From the NCBI RefSeq assembly GCF_014196915.1, contig NZ_JACIEP010000010.1, forward strand, positions 126,168 through 190,167: a DNA stretch of 64,000 nucleotides. Reading direction: 5' to 3'. A model generated the notes under the pieces. The model ran no database searches. It saw only the letters and a list, made by a program, of their open reading frames with translations, and was not told the origin of the DNA. The stretch is from Dysgonomonas hofstadii (lineage in GTDB: Bacteria; Bacteroidota; Bacteroidia; Bacteroidales; Dysgonomonadaceae). The translations under genes and the position numbers were made by a program. This document shows positions 25,298 to 34,903 of this stretch, piece by piece (the first letter of the stretch is position 1; each line of letters begins with the position of its first letter).

Positions 25298-28200
25298 ATG
25301 AAAAGTTTTAAGTATTATAAGGAAAAGAAGCCTTTGTTAACCATTAACCTGAAAATATTTACATTCTTTATTGCTTTTCTCATCTTTACCGGTGTGCATG
25401 CCCGTGAATACCAGGCAACATATTCTTTCGACATAAAGAATGAGAGCATAACAAAAGTTATAGAGAAAATTCAGAAAGAAACAGGGTATATATTTTTCTA
25501 CTACAATGGAGTGATCGATCCCGATCTGAAAATAAACCTCAAAACCAATAACCTTTCTTTATCACAGACACTCGACCGTTTATTTGCTAGTACCAATAAC
25601 GGATACAGGCTCAGCGGACGGCAGATTTTCGTGTTCAGGAAAAACGAAGAGAAAGGTAATTCAATAGCGCCTCAGCAACAAACCAGGAAGGTCACGGTAA
25701 AAGGTACAGTGACCGACGATAGCGGTCTTTCCGTCATTGGAGCCAGTATTGTGGAAAAAGGTACGACAAATGGCACGGTTACTAATATCGACGGGCAGTT
25801 TACGCTCGGCAATGTAGCTCCCGGAGCCACTGTTACCATTTCATACATCGGTTTCACCACGCAGACTATCATTGCCAAAGAAAATGAGACGTACAATATC
25901 CGCCTCAAAGAAGACCCTAAGACAATGGACGAGATCGTAGTTATCGGCTACGGTACACAACGCCGTTCGCTGGTGACAAGCGCCATCAGTAAACTGACGA
26001 TAGACGAATCCACTACAAGACAGGTGGCCAGTCCCAGCCAGTTGCTGAACGGCCGTATTGCAGGCGTCACTACATTCACCGGATCGGGTAATGTAGGTAG
26101 CGGCGAACGTATGAGTGTGCGTGGTATGGCATCTATCAGCGCAGGGAACGAACCTCTCTATGTGATAGACGGAGTGCCTATTACCAACGATTCGGGAAAC
26201 CTTTTCAACTTCGGGGAAACAATGAGCTCCCTTGCCACGCTGAACACTTCCGATATAGAATCTATCGAGGTGCTGAAAGATGCGGCATCGGCTGCCATCT
26301 ATGGTTCACGGGCAACAAACGGGGTTATTGTTATCACCACCAAATCGGGTAAAGAAGGGCGTTCCGATGTGCAGGTGAACGTTAGTACGGGATTCTCCAA
26401 ATTCCCGAACATCGGAAAAATAAAGCTTGCCGATTCGGAGCTGTACATAAAAGACTACAATGCAGGTATAGACAATTATAATAAGCAATATGGTTATTCG
26501 GTGGGCAGTTCGGGATACAAGACACATATATCGAACCCTTTCGGTGACCTGCCCGATACTGACTGGATGGATCTGATCACACAGACCGGAACAATGTTCA
26601 ACATGGACGCATCCTTTTCGGGAGGGACAAAGAAAACAAAATACTACATCGGAGCTAATTATAATACCACTGAAGGTATTATAGTTAACAACAAAATGAA
26701 CAAGGTAAACCTGAAAGCAAAGGTCAGCCACGAATTTACTCCCTGGCTCGAAGTAGGGACAAACAATTCGGCCAACTATACAAAGAATTTTCAGGTTCCG
26801 GGTGCCGAACTGGGTTCTACCGTGATCGGACGTGCTATCGAGCAACGTCCTTTCGACCGCCCGTATAAGCCCAACGGAGACTATTATGTTGGGGGCACAG
26901 ACGAACTCACACGCCATAACATTGTGCAGATAATGAACGAGCAGGACGTATATCTCGAAAACTTCCGTTTTCTGGGTAACTACTATGCCATGCTCAAGTA
27001 TAAGGACAAATTGTCGTGGAAATATTCTTTCAGCGCCGATGTGAATTATACTTACGACTATACGTATTACAACGAAAACCATCCTTACGGAATGGGTAAC
27101 GGACGCCTCATCGATCAGAACCGTCTGATAAAGAACTTCATCTCCGAAAATGTGATCAATTACAATGATAAGTTCAAAGACTTCTCACTGAGCGCCACTT
27201 TAGGGCATTCATTCCAGAAGGTAACCAACAGGAACGCGCAGGTCGACGGCCGTGGATTTCCTTCACCATCCTTTAATGTAAACAGTGTTGCCAGCGAAAT
27301 TCTGGGATCGACCAGTATGGGTGTATATGCCATGGAATCGTATTTCGGGCGTGCTACCTTATCTTATCTCGACCGCTATATCCTTACAGGAACACTTCGT
27401 GGCGACGGATCATCCAAATTTGCGAAAGACCAACGTTGGGGCTGGTTCCCTTCGCTGTCGTTAGGATGGAATATATCGAACGAAAAATTCATGGAAGGGC
27501 GTGACGCCGAGATAAAATTCCGTGCCAGTTATGGTAAGACTGGTAACCAGGGAGGAATCGGACGCTACGACTACCAGGCGTTGATGATGGGAGGATACAA
27601 CTACAGGGGGAACAGCGGTATCGCCGTTTCATCGTTCGGTAACAGCGAACTGACCTGGGAAACAGCCGACCAGTATGACATAGGTTTCGATGTCACTCTC
27701 CTTAAAGGGAAAGTGAATATAATGCTGGACGCTTACCAGAAGAACACAAAAGACTTGCTTTACAGTATGCCAATACAAGCCACATCGGGCGTTACTTCCA
27801 TTATGTCGAATATTGGCAGTATGCGCAACCGTGGACTGGAGTTTACCATAAACACTCATTTCACATTCGGAAAATTCGAATGGTTGTCGCAGTTCAATAT
27901 CGCAACCAACAAGAACAAGATCACGTCGCTTATCGACGAAACGACTCCTATCAGTATCGGCTCCAACAGGGCGCTGAAAGTAGGAGAGGAGATGGGTGCG
28001 TATTATATTTTCGAAATGGAAGGCATTTACCAGTATGATGGGGAAATTCCTAAAGAACAATACGATATAGGTATCCGTGCCGGAGACGTGAAGTGGAAAG
28101 ATGTAGACGGCAATGGTATCATAAATGATAACGACAGGGTGATGATGGGTTCTTCCAATCCCGATTTTTATGGAGGATGGAACAATACATTCCGCTACAA

Positions 28201-28657
28201 AGGGTTGCAACTCGACGTTTTCTTCACCTACATGTACGGCAACGATGTATATGCGCAATGGATGACCACTGTTGCCCGTGCCGGATACCGCATGGCCAAA
28301 CTGAAAGAATATGCTGAAAATGCATGGACAGGCCCGGGTAGTACAAATACATACTCACGGTCGATGGAGGGCGATGTGAATAACAACCGCAACTCTGACC
28401 GCTGGCTCAAAGATGGCTCTTTCATCCGCCTGCGCACACTTACGCTGGGATACAATTTACCTAAAAAAATTATAGAACCGATAGGGCTGAAAGGGCTGCG
28501 TGTATATTGCCAGGCCGATAACCTGTTCTTGCTGACCAAATATCCGGGATGGGACCCTGAGATAAGCAACAACCTCGATCCACGCTTCGTAGGAGTCGAC
28601 AACTGGAATGTGCCTCAGCCACGGACATTTATGATAGGTGCTAACATTAGTTTTTAA
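25298..28657 (+). CDS. SusC/RagA TonB-linked outer membrane transporter with STN domain
   Basis: This 1119-residue protein imports large oligosaccharides through the outer membrane with the SusD lipoprotein. A signal peptide (about 1-35) is followed by an STN domain (about 40-110: ITKVIEKIQKETGYIFFYYN), which talks to FecR. Then come a carboxypeptidase-D-like domain (130-215), the TonB-dependent plug (TMDEIVVIGYGTQRRSLVTS; AIYGSRATNGVIVITTKSGK) and a 22-strand barrel ending on Phe (MIGANISF). The ATG at 25298 is chosen because it starts a normal signal peptide; an in-frame ATG at 25199 would add 33 residues. Confidence 0.95.
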   Translation: MKSFKYYKEKKPLLTINLKIFTFFIAFLIFTGVHAREYQATYSFDIKNESITKVIEKIQKETGYIFFYYNGVIDPDLKINLKTNNLSLSQTLDRLFASTNNGYRLSGRQIFVFRKNEEKGNSIAPQQQTRKVTVKGTVTDDSGLSVIGASIVEKGTTNGTVTNIDGQFTLGNVAPGATVTISYIGFTTQTIIAKENETYNIRLKEDPKTMDEIVVIGYGTQRRSLVTSAISKLTIDESTTRQVASPSQLLNGRIAGVTTFTGSGNVGSGERMSVRGMASISAGNEPLYVIDGVPITNDSGNLFNFGETMSSLATLNTSDIESIEVLKDAASAAIYGSRATNGVIVITTKSGKEGRSDVQVNVSTGFSKFPNIGKIKLADSELYIKDYNAGIDNYNKQYGYSVGSSGYKTHISNPFGDLPDTDWMDLITQTGTMFNMDASFSGGTKKTKYYIGANYNTTEGIIVNNKMNKVNLKAKVSHEFTPWLEVGTNNSANYTKNFQVPGAELGSTVIGRAIEQRPFDRPYKPNGDYYVGGTDELTRHNIVQIMNEQDVYLENFRFLGNYYAMLKYKDKLSWKYSFSADVNYTYDYTYYNENHPYGMGNGRLIDQNRLIKNFISENVINYNDKFKDFSLSATLGHSFQKVTNRNAQVDGRGFPSPSFNVNSVASEILGSTSMGVYAMESYFGRATLSYLDRYILTGTLRGDGSSKFAKDQRWGWFPSLSLGWNISNEKFMEGRDAEIKFRASYGKTGNQGGIGRYDYQALMMGGYNYRGNSGIAVSSFGNSELTWETADQYDIGFDVTLLKGKVNIMLDAYQKNTKDLLYSMPIQATSGVTSIMSNIGSMRNRGLEFTINTHFTFGKFEWLSQFNIATNKNKITSLIDETTPISIGSNRALKVGEEMGAYYIFEMEGIYQYDGEIPKEQYDIGIRAGDVKWKDVDGNGIINDNDRVMMGSSNPDFYGGWNNTFRYKGLQLDVFFTYMYGNDVYAQWMTTVARAGYRMAKLKEYAENAWTGPGSTNTYSRSMEGDVNNNRNSDRWLKDGSFIRLRTLTLGYNLPKKIIEPIGLKGLRVYCQADNLFLLTKYPGWDPEISNNLDPRFVGVDNWNVPQPRTFMIGANISF

Positions 28658-28669
28658 AAAGTAACGGAT

Positions 28670-29941
28670 ATGAAAAAATATATATTACCAATAATCTGCT
28701 TAGTATGCCTCTTCTATTCGTGTTCAGGCGAATTAGACCAGTACTCACATGCGGCGATACCACCCGAAGCCGTTACCGAAAAAGATATCCCTGCCGTTCG
28801 TAATGGTATGTACAGTAGTGTACAAAACGCTCCGACAGTACGTGCGTATATTATGTTCGATATGCTGGGCGGTATTCTTACCACCAATACAGGGAATGCC
28901 AAAGACCTTATCAATTCAACCTTGAGCCCGCTTAATTCTTATATAGTTTCCAGTTGGAACGGCTATTTCAACGCGCTTTATCAGGTCAATAACATGCTGG
29001 CTATAACCGAACGTTTCCCTTATTCCGAAACAGGGCAGCTTGCTCGTGGCGAAGCTTATTATTTCAGGGCATATATTTATTATTGCCTTGTAACACGCTG
29101 GGGTGGGGTGCCTATCCTCAGGCAGAATACACTGGAAAAAGTATCCCGCAATTCAGAGAGCGAAGTATGGGCATTTATAGAAGAAGATATTGAAAACGCC
29201 CTGTCGATACTTGGCAACACGTCTACTTTCTACCTTGTATCGGCAGATGCAGCCCTTGCGCTGAAAGCCCGTGTTAAACTTAGCCAGGGCAAGATGCAGG
29301 AAGCAGCCACTATCGCCGAAAGCCTGATTACATCGGGGACTTACAAGCTCGATAGCTTCTCTAAAATATTCAGGAAAGAGATGAATAATGAAATCATCTT
29401 TGCATTCGAAAATCTGACGGAAGAATCAGCCCCTATCAATATCAGCGACCTGTATTATACCTATGCTCACCCTAACAAGGGGCAGGGGACATATAAGCCA
29501 ACAAATGAGGTGATAGCCCTTTTCTCCGATCAGGACAACAGGAAAAGTATCTCTCTTGTGAATGTAGCCGGAACCGAGTGTATCAATAAATATCCAAGCG
29601 GACAAACAGGAACCGATCCGCTGATTATTTCCCGCATTGCCGAAATGTACCTTATCAGCGCAGAAGCCAAAGGGCGCACAGCCGGAGTAAGCCGCCTCAA
29701 TGATCTGCGTACATATCGTGGACTGGACGAAATATATCCGTCTACCGATGAGGCTTATCTGGGCGCTATACTCGAAGAAAGGAAGAGGGAGTTGATGGGA
29801 GAAAACTTCATGTACTACGATCTGGTACGCACAGGACGGGCGAAATCTGAACTAGGACTACTCGATCATCAGGAGGTGCTGCCTATACCGGGCAGGGAAC
29901 TACAGTTGAATCCTAATCTGGAACCGAATCCGGGATATTAA
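28670..29941 (+). CDS. SusD/RagB family glycan-binding lipoprotein
   Basis: This 423-residue surface lipoprotein has a lipobox cysteine at about 18 (LFYSCSG). SusD-type proteins lie over the SusC pore and capture the glycan. Motifs fit: ARGEAYYFRAYIYYCLVTRW, then GGVPI, the TPR-like helices, and a C-terminal EERKRELMGENFMYYDLVRT. It is rather short compared with the usual 500-600 residues, so loops are trimmed. It begins 12 bases after susC, in the usual order. An inserted palindromic repeat follows at 29963. Confidence 0.93.
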   Translation: MKKYILPIICLVCLFYSCSGELDQYSHAAIPPEAVTEKDIPAVRNGMYSSVQNAPTVRAYIMFDMLGGILTTNTGNAKDLINSTLSPLNSYIVSSWNGYFNALYQVNNMLAITERFPYSETGQLARGEAYYFRAYIYYCLVTRWGGVPILRQNTLEKVSRNSESEVWAFIEEDIENALSILGNTSTFYLVSADAALALKARVKLSQGKMQEAATIAESLITSGTYKLDSFSKIFRKEMNNEIIFAFENLTEESAPINISDLYYTYAHPNKGQGTYKPTNEVIALFSDQDNRKSISLVNVAGTECINKYPSGQTGTDPLIISRIAEMYLISAEAKGRTAGVSRLNDLRTYRGLDEIYPSTDEAYLGAILEERKRELMGENFMYYDLVRTGRAKSELGLLDHQEVLPIPGRELQLNPNLEPNPGY

Positions 29942-29962
29942 GACTTAGAATAATTGATATTT

Positions 29963-30028
29963 TGTCATCCTGAGGAACGAAGGATCTCGCCTTATTCAAA
30001 AGATGTTTCACTATCGTTCAACATGACA
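29963..30028. repeat. Dispersed palindromic repeat, copy 2
   Basis: This 66-base copy (TGTCATCCTGAGGAACGAAG to AACATGACA) sits inside the PUL operon between susD and the phosphodiester glycosidase gene. It could form a hairpin in the mRNA and alter expression of downstream genes. Confidence 0.8.
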
Positions 30029-30081
30029 AAAGAAAGACAAAATATTAATAAATTATTTATAAAACTTAATTAATAAAAACA

Positions 30082-31011
30082 ATGAAAAATTTTAGATATA
30101 TATTTCTACTCTCAATATTTACCTGTTTTTCAATCAACTACAGTTGCAGCAATGATGAATATAGTTTTGAGTACAAAGTTGAACCGAAAACCGAAGTAGG
30201 AACTAAGCTGGCCAGTGGCACCGATCTTTTCGGGCAGATCTTCAGCGATTCTTCTTACACCGTTACCAGTGGTGTGACTGCTACCGAGATCAAATACCTG
30301 TCGCAGACAGGGCTGGCCATGAAAGTTTTTGTTTTTGAAGTAGATCTCACTAACCAGAATATCTCCATAGAAGCATCTATGCCAAAAGGCGGCACCAGCT
30401 TCGGCATGCAGCAGATGACCAAGCAGGCCACTTATGTGGATAAAGATGGTCATAAAGTGTGGGCAGGTGTGAACGCCGACTTCTATAATATGACTACAGG
30501 TGTTCCTCAGGGAATCGTTTACCGCAACGGTACCGCTGTGAAAACCACGTTCCAGGATGCAGTTTGCACATACTTTGCCATAACCAAGGATGGAAAAGCC
30601 ATTGTGGCCGGACAGGATGTGTTCGAAGATATTAAGGACGATATACAGGAAGCCGTGGGCGGACGTGTATGGCTGGTACAGGACGGAGCCATCGTGAAGC
30701 AAACCGATGCGACCGTAGAGCCCCGCACTTGTATTGGCGTTTCGAAAGATGGTACGAAAGTATACATCATGGCTATAGACGGGCGTAACTTCTGGTATTC
30801 GAACGGTATGGCCTATGGCGAAATGGGGCAATGCCTGAAAGCTTTGGGTACGGAGAACGGAATCAATCTGGACGGTGGAGGTTCCACTACCTTCTTCATA
30901 CGCAACACTCCGGATTTTGCAGATGACAGATTTGAGATACGCAACTGGCCTACCGACAACGGAGGAAAGGAACGTGCCGTTGCCAACGGTTTATTGATTA
31001 TCTCAAAATAG
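30082..31011 (+). CDS. Phosphodiester glycosidase (NAGPA-type) lipoprotein
   Basis: This 309-residue lipoprotein has a signal sequence and Cys22 (INYSCSND). Most of it is a phosphodiester glycosidase domain (about 85-305), the family of human N-acetylglucosamine-1-phosphodiester alpha-N-acetylglucosaminidase (uncovering enzyme). Core motifs are WAGVNADFYNMTTGVPQGIV, PRTCIGVSKDGTKVYIMAID, and INLDGGGSTTFFI near the end. Such enzymes remove a sugar linked through a phosphodiester. It sits between susD and an alkaline phosphatase, which fits sequential removal of the sugar and then the phosphate. Confidence 0.88.
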   Translation: MKNFRYIFLLSIFTCFSINYSCSNDEYSFEYKVEPKTEVGTKLASGTDLFGQIFSDSSYTVTSGVTATEIKYLSQTGLAMKVFVFEVDLTNQNISIEASMPKGGTSFGMQQMTKQATYVDKDGHKVWAGVNADFYNMTTGVPQGIVYRNGTAVKTTFQDAVCTYFAITKDGKAIVAGQDVFEDIKDDIQEAVGGRVWLVQDGAIVKQTDATVEPRTCIGVSKDGTKVYIMAIDGRNFWYSNGMAYGEMGQCLKALGTENGINLDGGGSTTFFIRNTPDFADDRFEIRNWPTDNGGKERAVANGLLIISK

Positions 31012-31036
31012 TACAAATTCCTAAAATTGAATTTTT

Positions 31037-32794
31037 ATGAACAAGATATTAAAACATACAGGACTCTTACTGTTTTTGAGTATATTCTTAGCTTTGATGA
31101 ACGCATGTTCGGAAAATCTGGATATTGCAAGCTTCGATCCTGAAACACCGGAATATTCTCTCGAGGGAGGAGATGTTTCCGTACCAAAAGAAGGGGGTGA
31201 TTTTACTGTGAACGTGAAATCGAATCTGCCATGGCGTGCCAAGACCAGCACCGACTGGATAACTATGAAAAGTGAAAGCGGAATGGGGGATGGCACATTT
31301 ACATTTACGGCAGGCCGTAACCGGACTGTAGATGAGCGAATTGGAGAAATTATTGTATGGGTTACAGATGATGAACAGAAGTCAATAAAAATAATACAAG
31401 CGCCAAGCGAGGTCAGCGATCTGGTGAACCACTACTATGTGAAAACCACAGGAACAGATGCGAATGACGGATTGTCGTGGGCTACACCTACAACCTTGTC
31501 AAATGCTATTGATATGATGGCTCCGGGCGATTATATCCATATTGCGGCAGGAACGTATATTCCGACCAATAAGGTGTCGGGAGGAAGTCAGGATGCTGAT
31601 ATCACATTTGAGATACATAGTAATGTAACGATCATAGGAGGATATCCTGCTAATGCTGCTGAAGGAGCCGTTTCCGATCCTGAGAATAACGAGACCATCC
31701 TCAGCGGAGACAAGAAGTACTACCACACAGTGACAGTTACGGCACCTGTGGAAAGTGGCAATAAAGTAACAATTCAGAACCTGTCTATAAAGAACGGACT
31801 TGCGGGAGCTTCAACAGCAGGAACGATCAATATAAACGGAGCTGTTTACCGCCGCTCGTATGCCGGAGGTATGATGATAGGAAAATCGGTTGTCGATGTT
31901 ATCGGCTGTAAGATATCCGAAAACGAAAGCCAGCAACATGCAGCCGGTATTTATGTATTCGCCGGGGCTAACGTTAGTTTTGTGGACAGCGATATAACCA
32001 ATAATAAAGGTATACTCGAAGGCTCTAATGGCGGCGGTATATTTGTTGAATCGGCAACGGTTTATATGACCAATTGTAATATTACAGGCAATACCGTTTG
32101 GGGTGTTGGTGGTGGAATTTACACATACAGCGCCGATACAAATACTTACTTGTACCTGAGCAATTCTACTGTCGCGCACAATTCTACTAACGCCGGACCA
32201 AATACAACCCGCCGTGGCGGAGGATTTTATGCCCGCGAATTCTCGCGTGTACAGATAGTAAACTCTACGTTCTATGCCAATGAAAGTGGCCGTGGCGGTG
32301 GTATCAGCATGTACGGTGCGGCAGGAAAAACTGCGGTGGTAGATATGATAAGCTGTACTTTCTTTGATAATTATGCAATAAATAGTGCGGCAGGTGTAGA
32401 AGTACTTGCTAATACGACACTGAAAGCTTATAACACGATCATATCGGGTAATGATGCGCCTACCTATCCGGATATTCAATCGGCTGCCAATACGGCTACC
32501 CTTTCTTATATGGCAGTAAGTAACCAGCTACTTGATGCTTCAGGTACTGTGATAAACGGACAGGTATTCGATCCGGTCACAATGTTCGGTGGCTTTGAAG
32601 ATAATGGTGGTCGTATGAAAACGATTATGTTATCTGCGACCTCTCCTGCAGCGACACTGGGTATGACATCAGCCGCGCTGGAAACACTGGCTTCCGAATA
32701 TAGTCCAGCTATCGATCCGGATATAATCACGAAAGACCAGATTGGTAGTTCGCGATCCGGAAAAACAGCTATGGGTGCTGTCGTTCCTAAATAA
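31037..32794 (+). CDS. BACON-domain lipoprotein with right-handed beta-helix
   Basis: This 585-residue surface lipoprotein has lipobox Cys24 (LMNACSEN). A BACON domain (about 45-120: GGDFTVNVKSNLPWRAKTST, then DWI) is thought to bind carbohydrate or act as a spacer. From about 135 to 520 it has a parallel beta-helix typical of DUF1565/pectate-lyase-like proteins (YYVKTTGTDANDGLSW, NNKGILEGSNGGGIFVES, many GGGI/GGGF turns). It may bind or cleave a polysaccharide; no catalytic residues are certain. It starts 25 bases after the phosphodiesterase gene, so it is part of the PUL operon. Confidence 0.85.
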   Translation: MNKILKHTGLLLFLSIFLALMNACSENLDIASFDPETPEYSLEGGDVSVPKEGGDFTVNVKSNLPWRAKTSTDWITMKSESGMGDGTFTFTAGRNRTVDERIGEIIVWVTDDEQKSIKIIQAPSEVSDLVNHYYVKTTGTDANDGLSWATPTTLSNAIDMMAPGDYIHIAAGTYIPTNKVSGGSQDADITFEIHSNVTIIGGYPANAAEGAVSDPENNETILSGDKKYYHTVTVTAPVESGNKVTIQNLSIKNGLAGASTAGTININGAVYRRSYAGGMMIGKSVVDVIGCKISENESQQHAAGIYVFAGANVSFVDSDITNNKGILEGSNGGGIFVESATVYMTNCNITGNTVWGVGGGIYTYSADTNTYLYLSNSTVAHNSTNAGPNTTRRGGGFYAREFSRVQIVNSTFYANESGRGGGISMYGAAGKTAVVDMISCTFFDNYAINSAAGVEVLANTTLKAYNTIISGNDAPTYPDIQSAANTATLSYMAVSNQLLDASGTVINGQVFDPVTMFGGFEDNGGRMKTIMLSATSPAATLGMTSAALETLASEYSPAIDPDIITKDQIGSSRSGKTAMGAVVPK

Positions 32795-32883
32795 ACGTCA
32801 TTCTTTAGTTTGAATATATCCCGGGTCTTATATTGGCCTGGGATATATTTAATTAAAATTAATAATGAAATGTTATATCCTAT

Positions 32884-32948
32884 TGTCATGTTGAACGGAG
32901 TGAAACATCTCTTACGTAAGGAGATCCTTCGTTACACTCAGGATGACA
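32884..32948. repeat. Dispersed palindromic repeat, copy 3 (inverted)
   Basis: This 65-base copy is in the opposite orientation to copies 1 and 2 (starts TGTCATGTTGAACGGAGTGA, ends CTCAGGATGACA). It lies just upstream of the two-hairpin repeat at 32971. Confidence 0.8.
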
Positions 32949-32970
32949 GAGATATATTATTTGCTTTATT

Positions 32971-33058
32971 AATTGCCTCCACTTTTAAGTGGAGGATAAT
33001 ATAGCGATACAAAATGGCTTTAGCCAAATATATCCACGCCTTAAAAGGCATGGCAATT
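32971..33058. repeat. Two-hairpin mobile-type repeat, copy 2
   Basis: This 88-base shorter relative of 18764-18899 has an identical first hairpin CCTCCACTTTTAAGTGGAGG and a similar terminal hairpin (CCACGCCTTAAAAGGCATGG). It ends GGCAATT. The middle is shortened to a GGCTTTAGCC palindrome. Confidence 0.75.
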
Positions 33059-33077
33059 AATTAGAAAATCAAAAACA

Positions 33078-34727
33078 ATGAAAAGAATCTATCTTATATT
33101 ACTGGCATTCATTGTTATACTTCCCCTGTGTGCGCAACAAGAGTACCGCACACCGGTAAAACCCGTGAAGAATGTCATACTGATGATACCCGACGGCACA
33201 TCGACCAGCGTACTGGCCATTTCGCGTTGGTATCAGATATACAACGATCTGGGAGGGGATAAGCTGAATCTTGATCCCTATCTTTGCGGGCTGGTAAAGA
33301 CATATCAATCGAATGCCCCCGTACCCGACTCTGCACCCGCTATGTCGGCCTATACTACAGGAGTTCCAGCTCAGGCGGGGAATATAGCTATATACCCGCA
33401 AGCTAATCCCGATGAGGATATTTTGGAAGTAGATACACTGAGGGCATTTCAACCGTTGGCAACAGTAATGGAAGCCGCAAAAACAGATAAGAAAAAAGCG
33501 TTGGGACTGGTTGTCACCGTTGACTTTTGCCATGCTACGCCCGCAGCTTGCGTGTCGCATCATTACAACCGTGCCGAATATAAATACCTTGCCCCGCAAA
33601 TCGCCTATCAGGATATGGATGTCGTATTCGGAGGCGGAGCATCTGCCGTGACCAATGAAATACGGCAATACCTGAAAGGAAATGAAACGGATTATTACAG
33701 AAACAATATAAAAGCATTCCGCAACTACAACGGAGAAAAGAAGCTGTGGGCTCTATTTTCGGATGGTTACCTGCCTTACGATCTCGACCGTGATAACGAA
33801 AAAGTACCGTCATTAGCTGAAATGACAGAAAAAGCCTTAATGAGGCTATCTAAAAACGAGAACGGCTTTTTCCTGATGGTAGAAGGTAGTCAGGTAGATG
33901 CTGCGGCTCATGCCACCGATCCGATAGGGATTATCACTGAATTTCTGGCATTCGATAAAGCTGTGGGCGCTGCTATCAATTTTGCCCGGAAAGATGGGGA
34001 AACTGCGGTGGTTATCATGCCCGATCATGGCAACAGCGGATTTAATTTTCCCAGCCGTAAGCTTCTACAATATACTCATAAGGGTTTAAAGCATACTTTT
34101 GAGAATGTATCTAAATATAAGAAAACAGCAAAAGGCCTCGAACAAATATTACTGAAAACAAAACCCGATAGCATTAAACCTGTATTCAAACAATATACAG
34201 ATATCGACCTGACCGATGAAGAACTAGACTTGCTTTTATCATCCAAAAACTATAAGACAGCCGATTATACGCAAGTGGGAAATACAGTGAATATGATCTC
34301 GTCCATTGCGCATATTATGACCTCACATACTTATTTCGATTTTATCAGCGGGAATCATACGGGTGAAGATGTTTTCCTCGCAGCCTACCATCCGCAGGGA
34401 GATTTGCCTTACGGGCTGAATACAAACACAGAGATCAACAGGTATCTCTGCGACCTGATCGGTTTGCACAGGCCGTTGTCTGCCATAACGGATGAACTTT
34501 ACGCCAAACATACCGATGTATTCAAAGGTAAGGACTATGAAATCGAGATTCTGTTAAAAGACAGGCCTATATTGTTAGTGAAAAAAGGAAATAAAGAATT
34601 ATCCATACCTGCGTTTTCGTCTGTGGCCTTCCTTAATGGAGAACCATTCAAACTAGGTTCGGTGACAGTGTATATAGATAAGAATAATACTTTTTATCTG
34701 CACCGTAATGTGGTGGATAAGTTGTAG
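33078..34727 (+). CDS. Alkaline phosphatase
   Basis: This is a 549-residue periplasmic alkaline phosphatase with a signal peptide (about 1-20, ending LCAQQ). Catalytic features: the metal-binding opener NVILMIPDGTSTS, the nucleophile in PDSAPAMSAYTTGV (Ser85), VEGSQVDAAAHATD, VVIMPDHGNSG and the late ISGNHTGEDV histidine. It hydrolyses phosphomonoesters outside the cytoplasm. In this PUL it could dephosphorylate the sugar left by the phosphodiester glycosidase. It is somewhat isolated: 283 bases with two repeats precede it, so it may have its own promoter. Confidence 0.92.
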   Translation: MKRIYLILLAFIVILPLCAQQEYRTPVKPVKNVILMIPDGTSTSVLAISRWYQIYNDLGGDKLNLDPYLCGLVKTYQSNAPVPDSAPAMSAYTTGVPAQAGNIAIYPQANPDEDILEVDTLRAFQPLATVMEAAKTDKKKALGLVVTVDFCHATPAACVSHHYNRAEYKYLAPQIAYQDMDVVFGGGASAVTNEIRQYLKGNETDYYRNNIKAFRNYNGEKKLWALFSDGYLPYDLDRDNEKVPSLAEMTEKALMRLSKNENGFFLMVEGSQVDAAAHATDPIGIITEFLAFDKAVGAAINFARKDGETAVVIMPDHGNSGFNFPSRKLLQYTHKGLKHTFENVSKYKKTAKGLEQILLKTKPDSIKPVFKQYTDIDLTDEELDLLLSSKNYKTADYTQVGNTVNMISSIAHIMTSHTYFDFISGNHTGEDVFLAAYHPQGDLPYGLNTNTEINRYLCDLIGLHRPLSAITDELYAKHTDVFKGKDYEIEILLKDRPILLVKKGNKELSIPAFSSVAFLNGEPFKLGSVTVYIDKNNTFYLHRNVVDKL

Positions 34728-34903
34728 TTGTATTTTTTGTTGAATACTTTATCTATGTAGATAGTTATGAGTGATAAATTATAAATTATGAATGAAAGGT
34801 TCAAAAAATATTTACTCTGCTTAGCGTCTTTGCGAGATAATCTGTCAGGTTTGTCAGGTTTTGTGAACTAAATTATTATTAACGATCTTATTAAAAATAA
34901 ATT

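Noticed and set aside
26306..27082. Minus-strand frame within susC
   Set aside because: It lies wholly inside the SusC gene with no independent features.
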